Assembly: GCA_017893485.1 (NCBI GenBank)
Contig: CM030360.1
Location: 143,521,697-143,585,696, forward strand
Length of the DNA: 64,000 nt
From: Hemerocallis citrina
Lineage: Eukaryota; Streptophyta; Magnoliopsida; Asparagales; Asphodelaceae
Direction: 5' to 3'
Made by a program: the position numbers and the translations under genes. How positions within the stretch are numbered: the stretch's first letter is position 1; every line of letters begins with the position of its first letter. The notes below the pieces were generated by a model. That model was not told the DNA's origin and did not search any database. It was given only the letters and a program-made list of their open reading frames with translations. Below are positions 33,800-45,314 of this stretch, in pieces.

Positions 33800-34717
33800 C
33801 TCCTAGGCACAGGGATGTTCCGCTTTAAAGATACCCGGGGATGGCGGCGCCTGACCTCGGAACTCGTCCCTAGACCGACGAACTGAGACGTATCCTCGGC
33901 ACTACCCTGACATTTGTGCCGACGGAAGCTCCACTCGATGAAATTGCCACACCGCTTTGGGTTTCACCCTGACTTTGCTGAGCAACGGGCAAATGGGTCG
34001 CGAGCTCGTAAAATGAAACCCCTCATTCGCTCTCTTCACGAGTGCACGAAGTGCTCTTGACGTTGATTGGCCCCGAACGCGGTTTGAGACGAGCCACTTC
34101 CGCCTCCAGCTCGGCTATCCGCTGTTTCAGAGAGTCGTCTTTTACATCCACTTCGAAGCACGGGGGCACTGCAGAGCTCGGGATGCTAGGACGGCTGGCA
34201 ATGATTTGGCAGAGTTGAATGACTTCGATGCCCCTGTCCACCGTGGCCCTCTTCAACGCGTCAACCTCGGCCGTCAATTCGTCGCGTTCAGTCATCAGCT
34301 TACCCACCGCCGCCGTCAACTCCTCTTCTTCTGCCCGGAGCTCTGCCTCCACTATCTGCAGGTGGTGAATTTCAGTGAGCAGATCGTCTCTCTCTGCTGT
34401 CATCTTCGACAAAGAATGTCGAAGACACTTGAGCCTCAGCCCATTAGTAAAGGAGGTCGACGAGCCATCATCCTCGTCTACGGGGGTAATCTCAGCGAGC
34501 CTGCCCTCTAGTCACCAAATTTCGATGTCTCGCCGGCCTAAGATCAGCTGCAGATGGTTCCGCTCACCCTCGGCTCTACGCAACCCCAACTTGACTTCGT
34601 AAAGGCGCTCTCGGCACCTGGTTAAACACAACATCGTCGCCCCTAAGCTAACCTCGAAACGTAACTCCTCCCCTGAGTGAGTGGGTTCGGCAGACTGGGT
34701 CACCTCCGCAAGCTGAA
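33800..34717 (-). pseudogene. Tat eORF-B: antisense coiled-coil gene
   Basis: An acceptor-like TTTTCAG at about 34718 is followed on the minus strand by LAEVTQSAEPTHSGEEL, a stop at 34512, then in the same direction LRLKCLRHSLSKMTAERDDL and a long E/L/A heptad-rich coiled coil (LTEIHHLQIVEAELRAEEEE, then IAELEAEVARLK) to 34023. A further conserved segment, GETQSGVAISSSGASVG, follows to about 33850. The older Tat has the same blocks in the same order (60929-61438). The protein family is unknown to me; structure suggests a coiled-coil oligomer. It may be the downstream part of eORF-A or a separate gene. Confidence 0.6.
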
Positions 34718-34995
34718 AAGTTCAAGGCAAACAACGAGAACGCTCAGTCAATATTCACAAATTTGCTTCACATCAGACTCCGGAACAAGGCCACATGCAC
34801 CTAGCTAAGACTAGAATCTTTTGTTTCAACACTTAGTCAAATTTCAAGGAAACGTTTGGAAATCTACTCAAAAGAAACATAGGGTCGAACTCAAAAGCTG
34901 TATTTTCATTCATCACAAAAATGGGGTGGCCAGTCCGCAATTAGGCAATGCAATCAATAGCTCAAAAAACAAAAAACAAAAGAAAGAAGAAGAAG

Positions 34996-37107
34996 TCAGG
35001 GGATGACCTCTTTCCCGGGGCATCGTGATTGGGCGGGGTCGGACTCCCCCGAAGGAGGCATCATCGCCAGTGGAGTCACCACCGACCCCTGCACCTTGCC
35101 GATGACCTCGACCTCGTTGTCATCTTCGTCATCCCCTCCCTCCTCCTCCGACTCGGGGTCGAAGCCTTCGACGTGGTCCGGGAAGAGTCGCCACCCGGAG
35201 CAGTCGACCGCAGGATAGCGCTCCGACACCTGTGCGATGGCTTGAGTGTACGCCTTGGCCATATTGGCAGCAAGGAAGCCCTGCGCCTTCGCCAAGGTGG
35301 CTGCTTCGGCTTCCTTCACTGCTGCAGCCTGGGCCTCCACCACCTCGGCCAGCTGCTTGGCCGACTCCTCCTTCTGACGAAGCAGATCGCCCTCGAGCTT
35401 CGTCACGAGACCCTCAAGGTACTCGAGCCTCGTCACCTTCCCCTCAAACTCGACCTTCAACTTGTCGAGTTCGTTGGCAATTCAAGCCTTTTCAGCCCGA
35501 GCCCGGTCGGCCTCACTCTTAAGGTCCTTCTCCAGCTCTGCCATCTGCTCCATGAGATGACCGAAGTGGACGGTTATCTGCAGCATAAAAACAAGGAATG
35601 AAAGAAGTCAGAAAATTTAATGTGCAGGCTATCAACATAGTGAAAATCAATACTCACTGATACCGACGCACGAGCGATCTCGATGGCATCATCGCCCGCG
35701 AGGCCGGCGTCCATGGCGGCTCGATCCTTCGGCGTCACCAGGTGCTTCACCGCCTGCATGCTCGACGTCGAGTCGCCGAGGAATCCATTGAGCTTCCGAA
35801 CTTACCAGTCCGGAACGTAGATCTTCTTGTGCTCCTCTGTAAGGAGCTCCTCGGCATCCACTGTCAGCGGGGGCACCACCATCCCTGAGCGTAGCGGCTA
35901 TCGGGAACTCGCCTACATTGGTCGACGCCGAGGCTGCCTCCGGAGCCCGCCTCGGGGTCACGACCTCCACCTCTTCGGTGGCACTGACGACCTTCGCAGC
36001 CTTCGGAGCAGTTAGCTTGGTCGCGACCCTCTTGTGCTTCTTAGGCGCCTTGCTCCCGAGGGAGGCCCTCTGCGCTAGCACAGCATCGTAGTCCATATTT
36101 TCTGCAATCAAGCGAGAAGTTGGTTAAGAAAAACGCAAGTTATGATAAGCAAAGTAAAAAGAAAAAAAAAGAACATAGAAAAAGCCGCGTACTAGGATCT
36201 ACGTGGCAGAGCCCTCCCCTGAAGAGAACGTCTTCGGTCAGATCTCGCCAGTCGAACTTGGGCCGGTCGAGAAGGACCCGAACTGTATCTTCTTCTTGGG
36301 GGTGAAGCACTGGCGACTCCCTCACTCGCTTCGTCACCTCCTCCACCCAACCGGAGGGTATAGGCCATGCCTTGCGGCTCCGCACTATGAAATACTTGTC
36401 GTGCCAATGTTTTATGGAGTCAGGGGCAGACGACGAGCCGAGTGCCATGCCTCAGGGCCAAATAATACCGAAACTCAGACCGGTTCTGTTGGTGAAGCCG
36501 GTAGAGCGTTCGGAGCACCCTCAACTCCGGCTCGACCCTGACTGTCTGGCAGTGGAGGTAGTGGAGCATGAACCCGTTAATGACTCTCCACGCGTTCGAC
36601 ATAAGTTGAATGGGGCTGACCCCAAACCAACTAAGGACCTGAATCGCGAACGGGTGGAGAGGGATCCGAGCACCAGCAATAAAAGGCATCGACCGGCCAG
36701 AAACACATGGTTACTGGCAGCGGCGAATTAGCCCTAACCCCGGGACCCGGCAGCATTAGTTCGTACTCCTCCGGGATTTGGAAGCAAACCCGGATCGCTG
36801 CCAAGTCCACCTCGCCGAAGATAGAAACCGTGTCGTCCATCTCTGAGGTCTCCCTTACCATATTCTCCTCGAAGGTGCGCCCCCTCCCGTGAACTATGCG
36901 CTCGGCGTGCTCCTCCCGAAGCTCCCGAACCCTATGGAGCCCTGTCAACTCCCCTGGCAACCTGCCGAACTCCCCCATACGCTTTGGATCTTCCATAATA
37001 GTGTCCCGACCAAATACCTTCTTGCCCTTGTCAGTGCGAGCATTGGTACTCGGAGACGGTGCATCGCCAGCAGAGGGGGAGGGCTCGAAAACGGGAGAAA
37101 GAGACAT
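34996..37107 (-). pseudogene. Tat eORF-A: antisense PF04195-type gene with introns
   Basis: Read on the minus strand. Exon 1 starts MSLSPVFEPSPSAGD (37107) and reaches HVDPSTR near 36190. It contains the PF04195-like core LHPFAIQVLSWFGVSPIQLM and SNAWRVINGF, then DVLFRGGLCHVDPST, with two frameshifts (about 36670 and 36430). Intron 1 ends in GATTGCAG; exon 2 (36101-35658) starts at ENMDYDAVLAQRAS and ends at a CA|GTGAGT donor. Intron 2 ends in GCTGCAG; exon 3 (35577-34996) is a coiled coil (KVTRLEYLEGLVTKLEGDLL) with a tail of E and D. A TATA box sits 160 bp upstream. The exon plan equals that at 22697-24750. The role is unknown; its position is as in gene-23-like antisense ORFs reported in Grande-type elements. 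Confidence 0.82.
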
Positions 37108-37270
37108 TTTGATACTTGGAAATAAACTAAGTATAAGTTACCTTGAAGGGACAGTCGTGGTCGGAATTTTAATCGGAAAACAGTCGGCGATCACCGTGAG
37201 CTCTTGCTAGTAGAAAATAATCACCTGAGTAAAAAAATCGGAGAAGTGAAAAATGAGAGAGGGGGTGGAG

Positions 37271-37278
37271 TTTTATAG
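37271..37278 (-). promoter_or_regulatory. TATA box of antisense eORF-A
   Basis: TATAAAAC on the minus strand, about 160 bp before the start codon at 37107, followed by a C+T-rich leader. Matches the position of the TATA box at 22491. Confidence 0.6.
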
Positions 37279-37502
37279 ATCTTGGCACACGAAACGAGGA
37301 TAATGGGCCCAAAGAAAACCAACAGTCAGGCCCATTTACGCAAAGCGACAAAAGGAGCTGAACCGTCACATGACTTACCGCGCCAGGGCGTACCGTCGCA
37401 TTAATGGCTGTCACTTCTGTCAGAGTTGTCAGAAGCTCAACAATCATCAGCCCAGCCTGTCATTTCTAGCCGTCAAATCAACTCTGGCACCTCGGCACGA
37501 CT

Positions 37503-37665
37503 TGCTGAGCGCTCTTGGCACCGACCATTTTACATGGAAAAAATGGACTTCGACACGCCCTGCCGAGCGCTCTTGCCACTGAACCCTTCTACATGGAAAA
37601 AATGGACCTCGACACGCCTTGCCGAGCGCTCTTGGCACCGACCTTCTTACAGGGAGGAAATCTTC
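37503..37665 (+). repeat. 58-59-bp tandem repeats near the 3' LTR
   Basis: Three units starting TGCYGAGCGCTCTTGGCACC at about 37503, 37561 and 37619, the last one diverged. The following 37666-38410 is non-coding, with an A+T-rich stretch at 37980-38200. Confidence 0.8.
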
Positions 37666-38410
37666 TCCGAAGTTCGGCCAGAACGCACCGAACCCCCTCC
37701 GGACTTCGGCCAAAACTCACCGAACCTCCTCTGGACTTCGGCCAAAGCTAACCGAACCATCTCTTCACGTTTGAAGCTTAGCCGAGATATCCCTGCTCTT
37801 CGACAGAAGTCACTGAACCCCTCCAGACCTTGGCCTCTCTCACAGCATGCGTTTGGAGGGGGTCGGCAACGACGTCGAAGTATTTACGCCAAGAAATGAA
37901 GGAAATCACTCCTCCAGGCAAGCATAGTCACTAGATCTCCCCAAAATTCGCGCCCAAAGCTGATGAAGGGCCCGGATTACGCCACGTCATAATTCGGAAT
38001 TAAAAATTAATTTTTATTTATTAAAATCGCTTTATTTATTTAAAAATTGCGAAAAAATGATTAAAAATTCGGAAAAATTAATTCAAAATTCTAAAAAATA
38101 ATTATAAATTCGGGGAAATATTTTTGAACCACTGGGTAAATAATTATTGCTTAGAAGAGTCAATTAAGACCCCCGAATAATAAATCACCGCTTCGCAAAA
38201 TTAAATAAATAGTCCGAAAAGTAGATAAAAATTAAGAAAAATCACCAGAAGTCTAAGAGAGCTCAAGAACAACCTTGAGCGTGCAAATAGCTTCGAAAAT
38301 TACCATAATACCTCATACAAAGATTCAATACCCCTCGTTTGGACTCCGATACAACTCCGAAAGCCATTAAAACAGTAAAACTACTCCCCAAAGGCTGATC
38401 AAACTTAGTC

Positions 38411-38429
38411 TTCGGGAGTGGGGGGCTCG
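38411..38429 (+). other. Polypurine tract of the full-length Tat
   Basis: GGGAGTGGGGGGCTCG directly before TGATATGG of the 3' LTR; it primes plus-strand DNA synthesis. Confidence 0.8.
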
Positions 38430-38993
38430 TGATATGGCTAAATATGGGGTTAAATCGGAATCGTCCAGATCGAGAACGAATCTTAAAGCTTGGGGGTAAA
38501 ATGGTAATTTCACTTGTGAACGGGTCTAAGATGGGTACTGGGTCTTTTATACAAAGGCCCAATAACCCACAAACGGATCCATCTTAACTGGGTGCGGGTC
38601 CCAACCCGCAAGAAACCCAGTCCAGCTGGATAGAATTAGGGTTTCTGATTGTATTAAATCAACGGCCCTGTTTCACTCTATCCTTTCACGGGGAATTAGG
38701 GATTTCATTCCTAAACTGATCCCAAAGGCGGCTATAAATAGCCCCCATATACCACCTTTAAGAGGTAATCAATCTTTTGCTAGTTAACGTTCATTCATAA
38801 TCTTTTCTGATTACTGACTTGAGCGTCAGAGGGTGCGTCGCCGGGATCAACCCCGGTGTATCGCACTTTTTGCAGGTGAACGGCAGGAGTCAATGGTCAA
38901 ACTCCGGTGGAAAGGTTTCAGGTTTGCTATTCGGTTTCCCTAAGAATCCATAAATTCTATCTGTTTGCCCCAACACCAGATTTAGCGGTAACA
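38430..38993 (+). repeat. 3' LTR of the full-length Tat (564 bp)
   Basis: Same ends and length as the 5' LTR, TATA box at 38733-38740, then TSD GATGC at 38994-38998. Many substitutions separate it from the 5' LTR. Confidence 0.95.
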
Positions 38994-40793
38994 GATGCCG
39001 TAGGCCCACGTCATCCACTCCCAGTGCCTCGTTTTGAGAAGTACACTCCGCTTAATGCCATCATCTCTGCAATTCTCATGGAAGTTAATAAAGAGGGAAT
39101 CCTTCAACTTCCTCCTAAGATGAATGCTTGAAGCAGAAGAAGAGACATGAACAAGTGATGCACGTTTCACAAAGATCACGGACCCCTCATAGATGATTGT
39201 CGAGCCCTCAAAGACGAGCTTGAAGCCCTGCTCCGACGAGGGTACCTCACCAAGTTTACCCAAAGAAACAAAATCGAACCTCCGCGTGCAATAGGAGCCA
39301 ACAAGAGACAAGAGAGGCCTTCCGAGTCTCAAGGCTGGTGATGCATGGAGGTATTCCACTAAAACCATGGGGGACCTATGGGGGATTGTTTAACTCCTTA
39401 AGAACAACATTTCTCCGTGAAGTGAACTCAGTGCACAACATCCCCCTTCCAAGAGCTTGAGGGTTCTGATCACATTCTCAGACCAAGGCCTCTAAAGTGT
39501 TTGAACACCTCACTGCGAAACACTTGTAATCAACATATGTATGGCCAATCATGAGGTGTGTTGTGTCCTGGTAGATAAAAGCAGCTCGGTAAACCTTATC
39601 ATCCTAAATGTATTCGAGGGCCTCAAGCTTAAGCGAGACCATCTCAAACCCGTCAAGTACACCCTCAATGGATTCTCTGGAGCCCTAGTTCAGATTGATG
39701 GAATCATCACCCTTGATGTAACTATAGGGAAAACTACATCCACTCGCACGGAAGCACTCTAGTTAATGGTTGTCGTCATGAAGTTCGCCTTCACGCGGTT
39801 GCCTCAACCTACCACATGTGGATGAAGTTCCCTACGGCAGAAGGGTAGAGGAAGCCCAGAAGGGTAAGGGAAGCCAAATGAAGCCAAGAAGCTGCTCAGG
39901 CGTGTTACACCGCCACAATGGAGGGATCGGTCCTCCTCCTTGATGCTCTGGAACTCCCCCAAGATAGGGGACATGCCAGTTCTGAACCCGTAGACGAACT
40001 AGAAGAAATCCTCTTCTCCCAAAAGGACTAGGTAAGTGTTTTCAGGTGAGCAAGGCACTCCTCCATCAAGTCAAGGAGCAACTCATCACTTGCATTAGGG
40101 AGAACCGATATCTTTTTTTTTGGACTGCCATAGACATATCGGGCATATCCAAAGATTTAATCATGCACCGGTTTAGTGTGAACCCAGAAATCAGGCTCGT
40201 CCCACAGAAGCATCATAAGTTTACCCCTGAATGGCAGCAAGCAGTCAAGGAGTAAGTCGAGAAACTCCTAGCCACTCGCTTCATTCAATAAGTTAGATAC
40301 CTCGATTGGTTAGCGAATGTGGTAATGGTAAAAAAGCCAACGAAAAATGGAGAATCTGCATAGATTTCACATACCTCAACAAAGGATGTCCAAAGGATCT
40401 CTTCCCTCTACTAAGCATAGACGCCTTAATCGATGCCACCCCAATGAGCTCTTAAGCTTCATGGACGTATTCTCGGGATAAAACTAGATCTAAATGTTTC
40501 CACTAGACATCCCGAAGACGTCCTTCATCACCAACTAAGGATTTTACTACTATCGAGTCATGCCCTTCGAGCTAAAGAATGTGGGAGCTACATGTCAACG
40601 CTTGGTGAACCAAGTCTTCAAGGAGAAAATTGGCCAAAATATAGAGGTATATGTGGATGATATGCTCGTGAAATGCCTTAGGAAAGAAGACCATATGGCC
40701 GACCTCTAAGAAGCCTTTAACGTACTATAGAGACAGAACATGAGACTGAATCCCTCGAAATGTGCCTTCGGGATCTCCTCGGGGAAGTTCTTA
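38994..40793 (+). pseudogene. Old Tat: gag end, protease and RT (interrupted copy)
   Basis: Resumes right after the younger Tat. Gag end: PRFEKYTPLNAIISAILMEV, CTFHKDHGPLIDDCRALKDE. Protease: VDKSSSVNLIILNVFEGLKL, where the catalytic DxGSS has become DKSSS, then TLNGFSGALVQIDGIITLDV. Linker: EPVDELEEILFSQKD. RT: YYRVMPFELKNVGAT and the catalytic YVDD in EVYVDDMLVK near 40650, up to CAFGISSGKFLG at 40793, where the TIR element enters. More than ten stops and several frameshifts; it is much more decayed than the younger Tat. Confidence 0.88.
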
Positions 40794-43700
40794 GGGGCAT
40801 TTGGTATGCGGATTGGAGAATTCCTTAGAATGGGCAGATTCTTGGGAATGTGAGGGTATAATTCATAATTATCACGCCCTGCTTCCCAAAAATATGAAAT
40901 ACGAGCATATGACATTGCCCAGCGAATGACTAACGTCACCCATAAGCTGTTTATCTGATCAATTCAACAGTATGAGTAATATAGAACAATTGCGCAGGCA
41001 ATAATAATAATCTCATGAACAACAATACTTGGAATGAAGCAATATGAAATATCCAAATACAATAGACCAACTTCTGGAAATAATAATAAAATTCGGGTCA
41101 TAAGCCCAATACAATAATAAATCCAATCTCAGATAATTAATAAATCTCAATACATTAGTTCAATAAAACGATAAGCAATTAGAAAGCATAAATCCTCAGA
41201 ATGTTTGTTCTCCAATCCCAGCAGGTAATTCTCCTTCGTTACCTGTGGACACTTCATCTAAAAAGAGGAGAAAAGTTGTCCTTAGAGAAAGTCATAGACA
41301 ACAAGTAGAGAAAACAAAGAATAATGGAATAACGATGTAACAATGAATTCAATGGATCAGTAGGAATCAATAACATGGGACAATAGCAAAAATCAATATC
41401 GTGATAATCGATGCAATGGTTATAAACAATGATTCAATAATCGATAACAATATTCAATGATCAATATCAGTAACACTTAGATAATATTTGATATCAATAG
41501 AAACAATGATGTACAATATGCAATGTACATATAGTGTCAATCCTTAAGTCTATTATCATTTTAATCCTAACTAATGCAGCACTTCGTACGTCCCTATTTA
41601 CCACATGATTGCTACATACAAACAATTTGCATTTAGAATTAGTGGTGAATTCTATAGATCATGTGTCGGTACGATAATCACTGATATGATAACAATATTG
41701 TGCACGATTCATTATAATGATACACTGATTCACTGATTCACGGATTCACGGATTCACGGGTTCACGGATTCACTACACAAAAGATTGGAGTGTCGTAGTC
41801 AGTGCTCCACAATAAGTCGATAAATACTGGCCGACACAGTCACTATATTATTCACTACTCAAGTCAATTCCTTAAACCCCAACTTGTTAATTATTTTATT
41901 AATACAATAATACAATATGAAATTTGAGACATTGGATGAACAATAGTAACAATAGGAGAACAGTAGGATGGTAACATGAAATAGGACAATTAGAATTATG
42001 ACAATAAGACTTTAGGATCATGCAATGCAACATACACACTTTGATTCATGTAATACTACGATATAGAAATAATTAATCTATTAAAATTGGGAATATAAAA
42101 TTTTGGACAGCAAGAGTAGTCTGCTGCCACAGAAGTCAAAAAGTGAAACCGTTAGAAATTCTGAAAACTAGACTTCCACACGGTTCCAACACATATTTAA
42201 AGTTTAAAATTCGACAACAGTAGCTAGGTTAAACACGCCATTCATTACAAATTTTATGTTCCGGCGGAAATTCGACATCATGTTATTTTATTTTTAGAAT
42301 CAGCAAAAACTCAATAATAAATTTATTAAAAATATTTATTAGACTCCTAAACATGTTAAGTAAAAATTTGGAAATTTTCAGAGAAATATTTTAAAATTTG
42401 ATCAGCCTTTTAACAGATTAAACATCAAACATACAAGAATCTGAAATTCTAGGAAAAAAAAACACATCTGTAGTAAAACGATCATAACTTTTGCTACACA
42501 ACTCGGAATTCAGCGATTAAAGATGTTATGGAAACTAGAAACATAGAGCTACAACTCTTGTTCAAAAGTTATTAATTTTAAGATCATTTACTAGGTCGAA
42601 AATAGCAGACAAAATACAGACAGCAAGCAACATACAGGTTTTTGGGTATTTTTCATGGAATAAATTAATTAAACATAATGGGTATCAATTCTATTAGTCG
42701 ATAAAAATCATAATCAACATGATGGGTGAAATAACACGATGAATAAAATTAAAATCACATACATACACTAATTTAACATCAACCAAACAACAATCGATCA
42801 ATCCAACATACACCCTAGCAATTATTTCTACAATAGATTAATTGTGTGATAATTATATGAGTAATCCTATCATGAATACTATATGGATGCATGAAAGATT
42901 CAATCTTTAGATTCAATAGAGGCACGATGTTAAGAATACAGGGATTAGCTAGTGTAAACTCAATAGACCCAACGAAAGATAATCAATACATTGATACGAT
43001 AAAACAATTAGGATCTACTTGCAAGAATTTCAATAAAAACTTGAATTTGATACAAGATTCAATTTAACAGAGAAGTTGACTTGCCTTATAGAAGATGAAA
43101 TTGAATACCAAGAATAACGGGATGAGAACTCCGAAGCAACAAACCCACGAACACATAAATTACGTGCAAACTACGTGCAACGAAAGAACCCAATAGCAGT
43201 TAGAATCAAGAGTAAGGTAGCAAGGGGCTAGCGGCTTGGCTGACGTGGCTCGACGGCGGCATCGAGCGGCGAGGGCGACGCGGATCGACGCAGGGCGGCG
43301 GTCAATTTGGGCGGGAAACAGAGAGCATCGGAGGCTGCTGTTCGACGGGGAAAAGGGGAAGGGGAAAGAGGTCGGGGTCTGGCTGTTCGAAGGGAGGTCG
43401 AAGGCAATGGGGGTTGGTCGGAGATGCAGGGGGGGTCGCCGGGGAAGAAGTCTGGAAAAGGTGAGGATTTTGGGCAGGTATTTTGGCGACAGGGAGAGAG
43501 AAACAGAAAGGAGAAAGAAATAGGAGAGAGGAGAGAGAATAGACGGCTAGTTAGGGTTTCAATTTGTGCAATTTAGGGTTTGCAATAGGATTGTATTTAT
43601 AAAGTGCAATTAGGATGTTGGGTTAATGGTTTAGGATCCAATAATAGCGAGTTTGGGTCAAGAATCAATTATAGTTAGGTTTTGGATTCAATAAGAGATG

Positions 43701-44780
43701 GAATTACCTACAATAGGGTTCAAATAAAATACCCCACTATCGAATTAAAATAGAATCATCAATAAAATGGTTCAACAAGAAGAATGAGGGAATTTCATGA
43801 ACAAAATTTTATTAAAATAAATCCAAAAAGAAAAAAATAGAGTATTTTATTCAATTGAAATTTAAATAATACAAAAAGAAGGAAAAATGAAAAAAAATGA
43901 AAACGGTAGTTACAATAATTCTCAGGAATGTTGATATATTGTGTTTGGTATAAGATATTGCATTCCAAGAAATATTTTATTACTGTATTTGATATAGACT
44001 AAATCATTCCCATTAATCATTCGCTATAGTAGACATTATCGAAAATACCTTTTTTGCTTTATTTTTAAAAAAAACAATAGAACTATTATCTACTTTAACA
44101 ATATACGCATGACACATGCAAAACCAATATTGGTATATATCTTATAAAACCTGAGTACAGTAACACATAGATGACTCAAAAAGTTACATTGTGATTTTAA
44201 TATATTTCAACCAGGTAGATAAAAAACATAACAAAAAGAAAAAAATGAAATGCACGTAGTACAAACACTTGATATTAGGCATACATATTTTATAATATCA
44301 ATGAAATATATTATTTATGACTTAGTAGACAGAAGGGTTCCCCTTCAACTTTTTATGAATAATGGTGAGTACTATATTAAAATTGGTACATTATACTGAA
44401 ATATATATCATACTTATTTAATTATGTTCAGTCTCAAATTGGATGTTTCTCTTTATATATAAATATGCACAAATCCCACCTAATAAGACAGAGTAACAAA
44501 TTTGTTAAAGGGAACATAGAGCGGCATTATGACAAGGCAGAAAGATTATCAAAAATCTGGAAGGTAAGTTAGTAACGTGATAATTTCAGTTATTTTTTAT
44601 GTGAAGGAATCCACAAATCCCACCCTTTTAAAGAGATTTATATCCTTCCCAACAAAGGATTTTGATTCCTATGAGAAATTAAAAGGCCTTCCAAAACTAT
44701 ATTCATATCTTACCAAACCAGGTAATCCAGAGGGTAATTTTAGATTCCCTTGTATATTACCGCGTATCAAACGCCCCCAG
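40794..44780. mobile_element. TIR DNA transposon, non-autonomous (PIF/Harbinger-like, tentative)
   Basis: Ends are inverted copies: GGGGCATTTGGTATGCGG at left and, reversed at right, GGGGCGTTTGATACGCGG. Without the solo LTR inside (40870-43914 plus TSD) the element is about 0.94 kb, has no transposase frame, and interrupts RT of the old Tat between SGKFLG and SxRGIEANPE. A GGGG-TTTG start is common in Harbinger/Tourist MITEs. Flanks are TTA left and TAA right, which is not a clean direct repeat, so superfamily remains open (hAT is the alternative). Confidence 0.65.
40870..43914 (-). mobile_element. Tekay-type solo LTR (3,045 bp)
   Basis: Starts TATCACGCCCTG (a G-to-A change in the canonical TG), ends CGGTAGTTACA, with an exact TSD ATAAT (40865-40869, 43915-43919). 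It aligns with the solo LTR of 2943-19655 and has the same length. A minus-strand TATA box (TTTATAAATAC) lies near 43590-43603, with a C+T-rich leader below it. The G+A-rich block 43236-43560 shows open frames that I treat as leader, not genes. No internal region remains. Confidence 0.88.
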
Positions 44781-45314
44781 TAAGCTAAAGAGGAATCGAA
44801 GCCAATCCTGAGAAGATCATAGCCATACTCAACATGTCTCCTCCGACTACCATCAAAGAAGTCCAGAAGCTCACTGACCGCCTCGCCGCCATTAGGCGCT
44901 TCATTTCTAAGTTTGGGGAGAAGTGCCTCCCATTCTTCAAAGCTCTCTGAGGAGTGAAGAATTTTGAGTAGGGAGAAGTACAACAGGTAATCTTCGAGTC
45001 TCTAGGCACACCTTACCAATCCTCCACTCATTAGCAAGCCCAACCTGAGAAAGGTCCTCTACCTCCACTTGACTACTTCAGATCAGACCCTCAATGTCGT
45101 CTTGGTAAGAGAAGAAGACAGGGTACAGAAACCAGTCTACTATGTAAGCAAGGTACTCCACGATGCCAAACAGAAGGATGAAGAAGATGGCCTATGCACT
45201 AGTTACAGCCACCCGAATGCTCCGACCTTACTTTCAAGCGCACTCCATCTAGGTCCTCACCGATCAGTCACTCAAACAAGTTCTCAACAAGCCAGAAAGC
45301 TTCAAGAAACTTAT
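44781..45314 (+). pseudogene. Old Tat: RT end and start of RNase H
   Basis: RGIEANPEKIIAILNMSPPT and TIKEVQKLTDRLAAIRRFIS continue RT after the TIR element. Then LREEDRVQKPVYYVSKVLHD-like sequence enters RNase H, and the sequence stops at KPESFKKL (45314), where the large-LTR element inserted. At 53918 it continues with LMKWLIELSQHDI, so the reading joins exactly across the TSD. Stops and frameshifts are present. Confidence 0.88.

Larger units (their letters stand above)
26186..38993 (+). mobile_element. Full-length Tat-lineage Ty3/gypsy retrotransposon (12.8 kb)
   Basis: Two 564-bp LTRs (26186-26749 and 38430-38993), starting TGATATGGCTAAA and ending TTTAGCGGTAACA, flank the element; the TSD is GATGC (26181-26185 and 38994-38998). 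Sense strand: primer site, gag, protease, RT, RNase H, a second archaeal-type RNase H, integrase. After integrase: tandem repeats, two antisense genes, more repeats, polypurine tract. The dual RNase H and the antisense gene are hallmarks of the Tat clade (Tat/Retand/Ogre/Grande relatives). The LTRs differ at many positions and coding genes carry stops, so it is old and not autonomous. Confidence 0.95.

Noticed and set aside
43236..43576. Two overlapping R/G/E-rich plus-strand frames
   Set aside because: They lie within the solo LTR, opposite its transcribed strand, in its G+A-rich leader; composition explains them.
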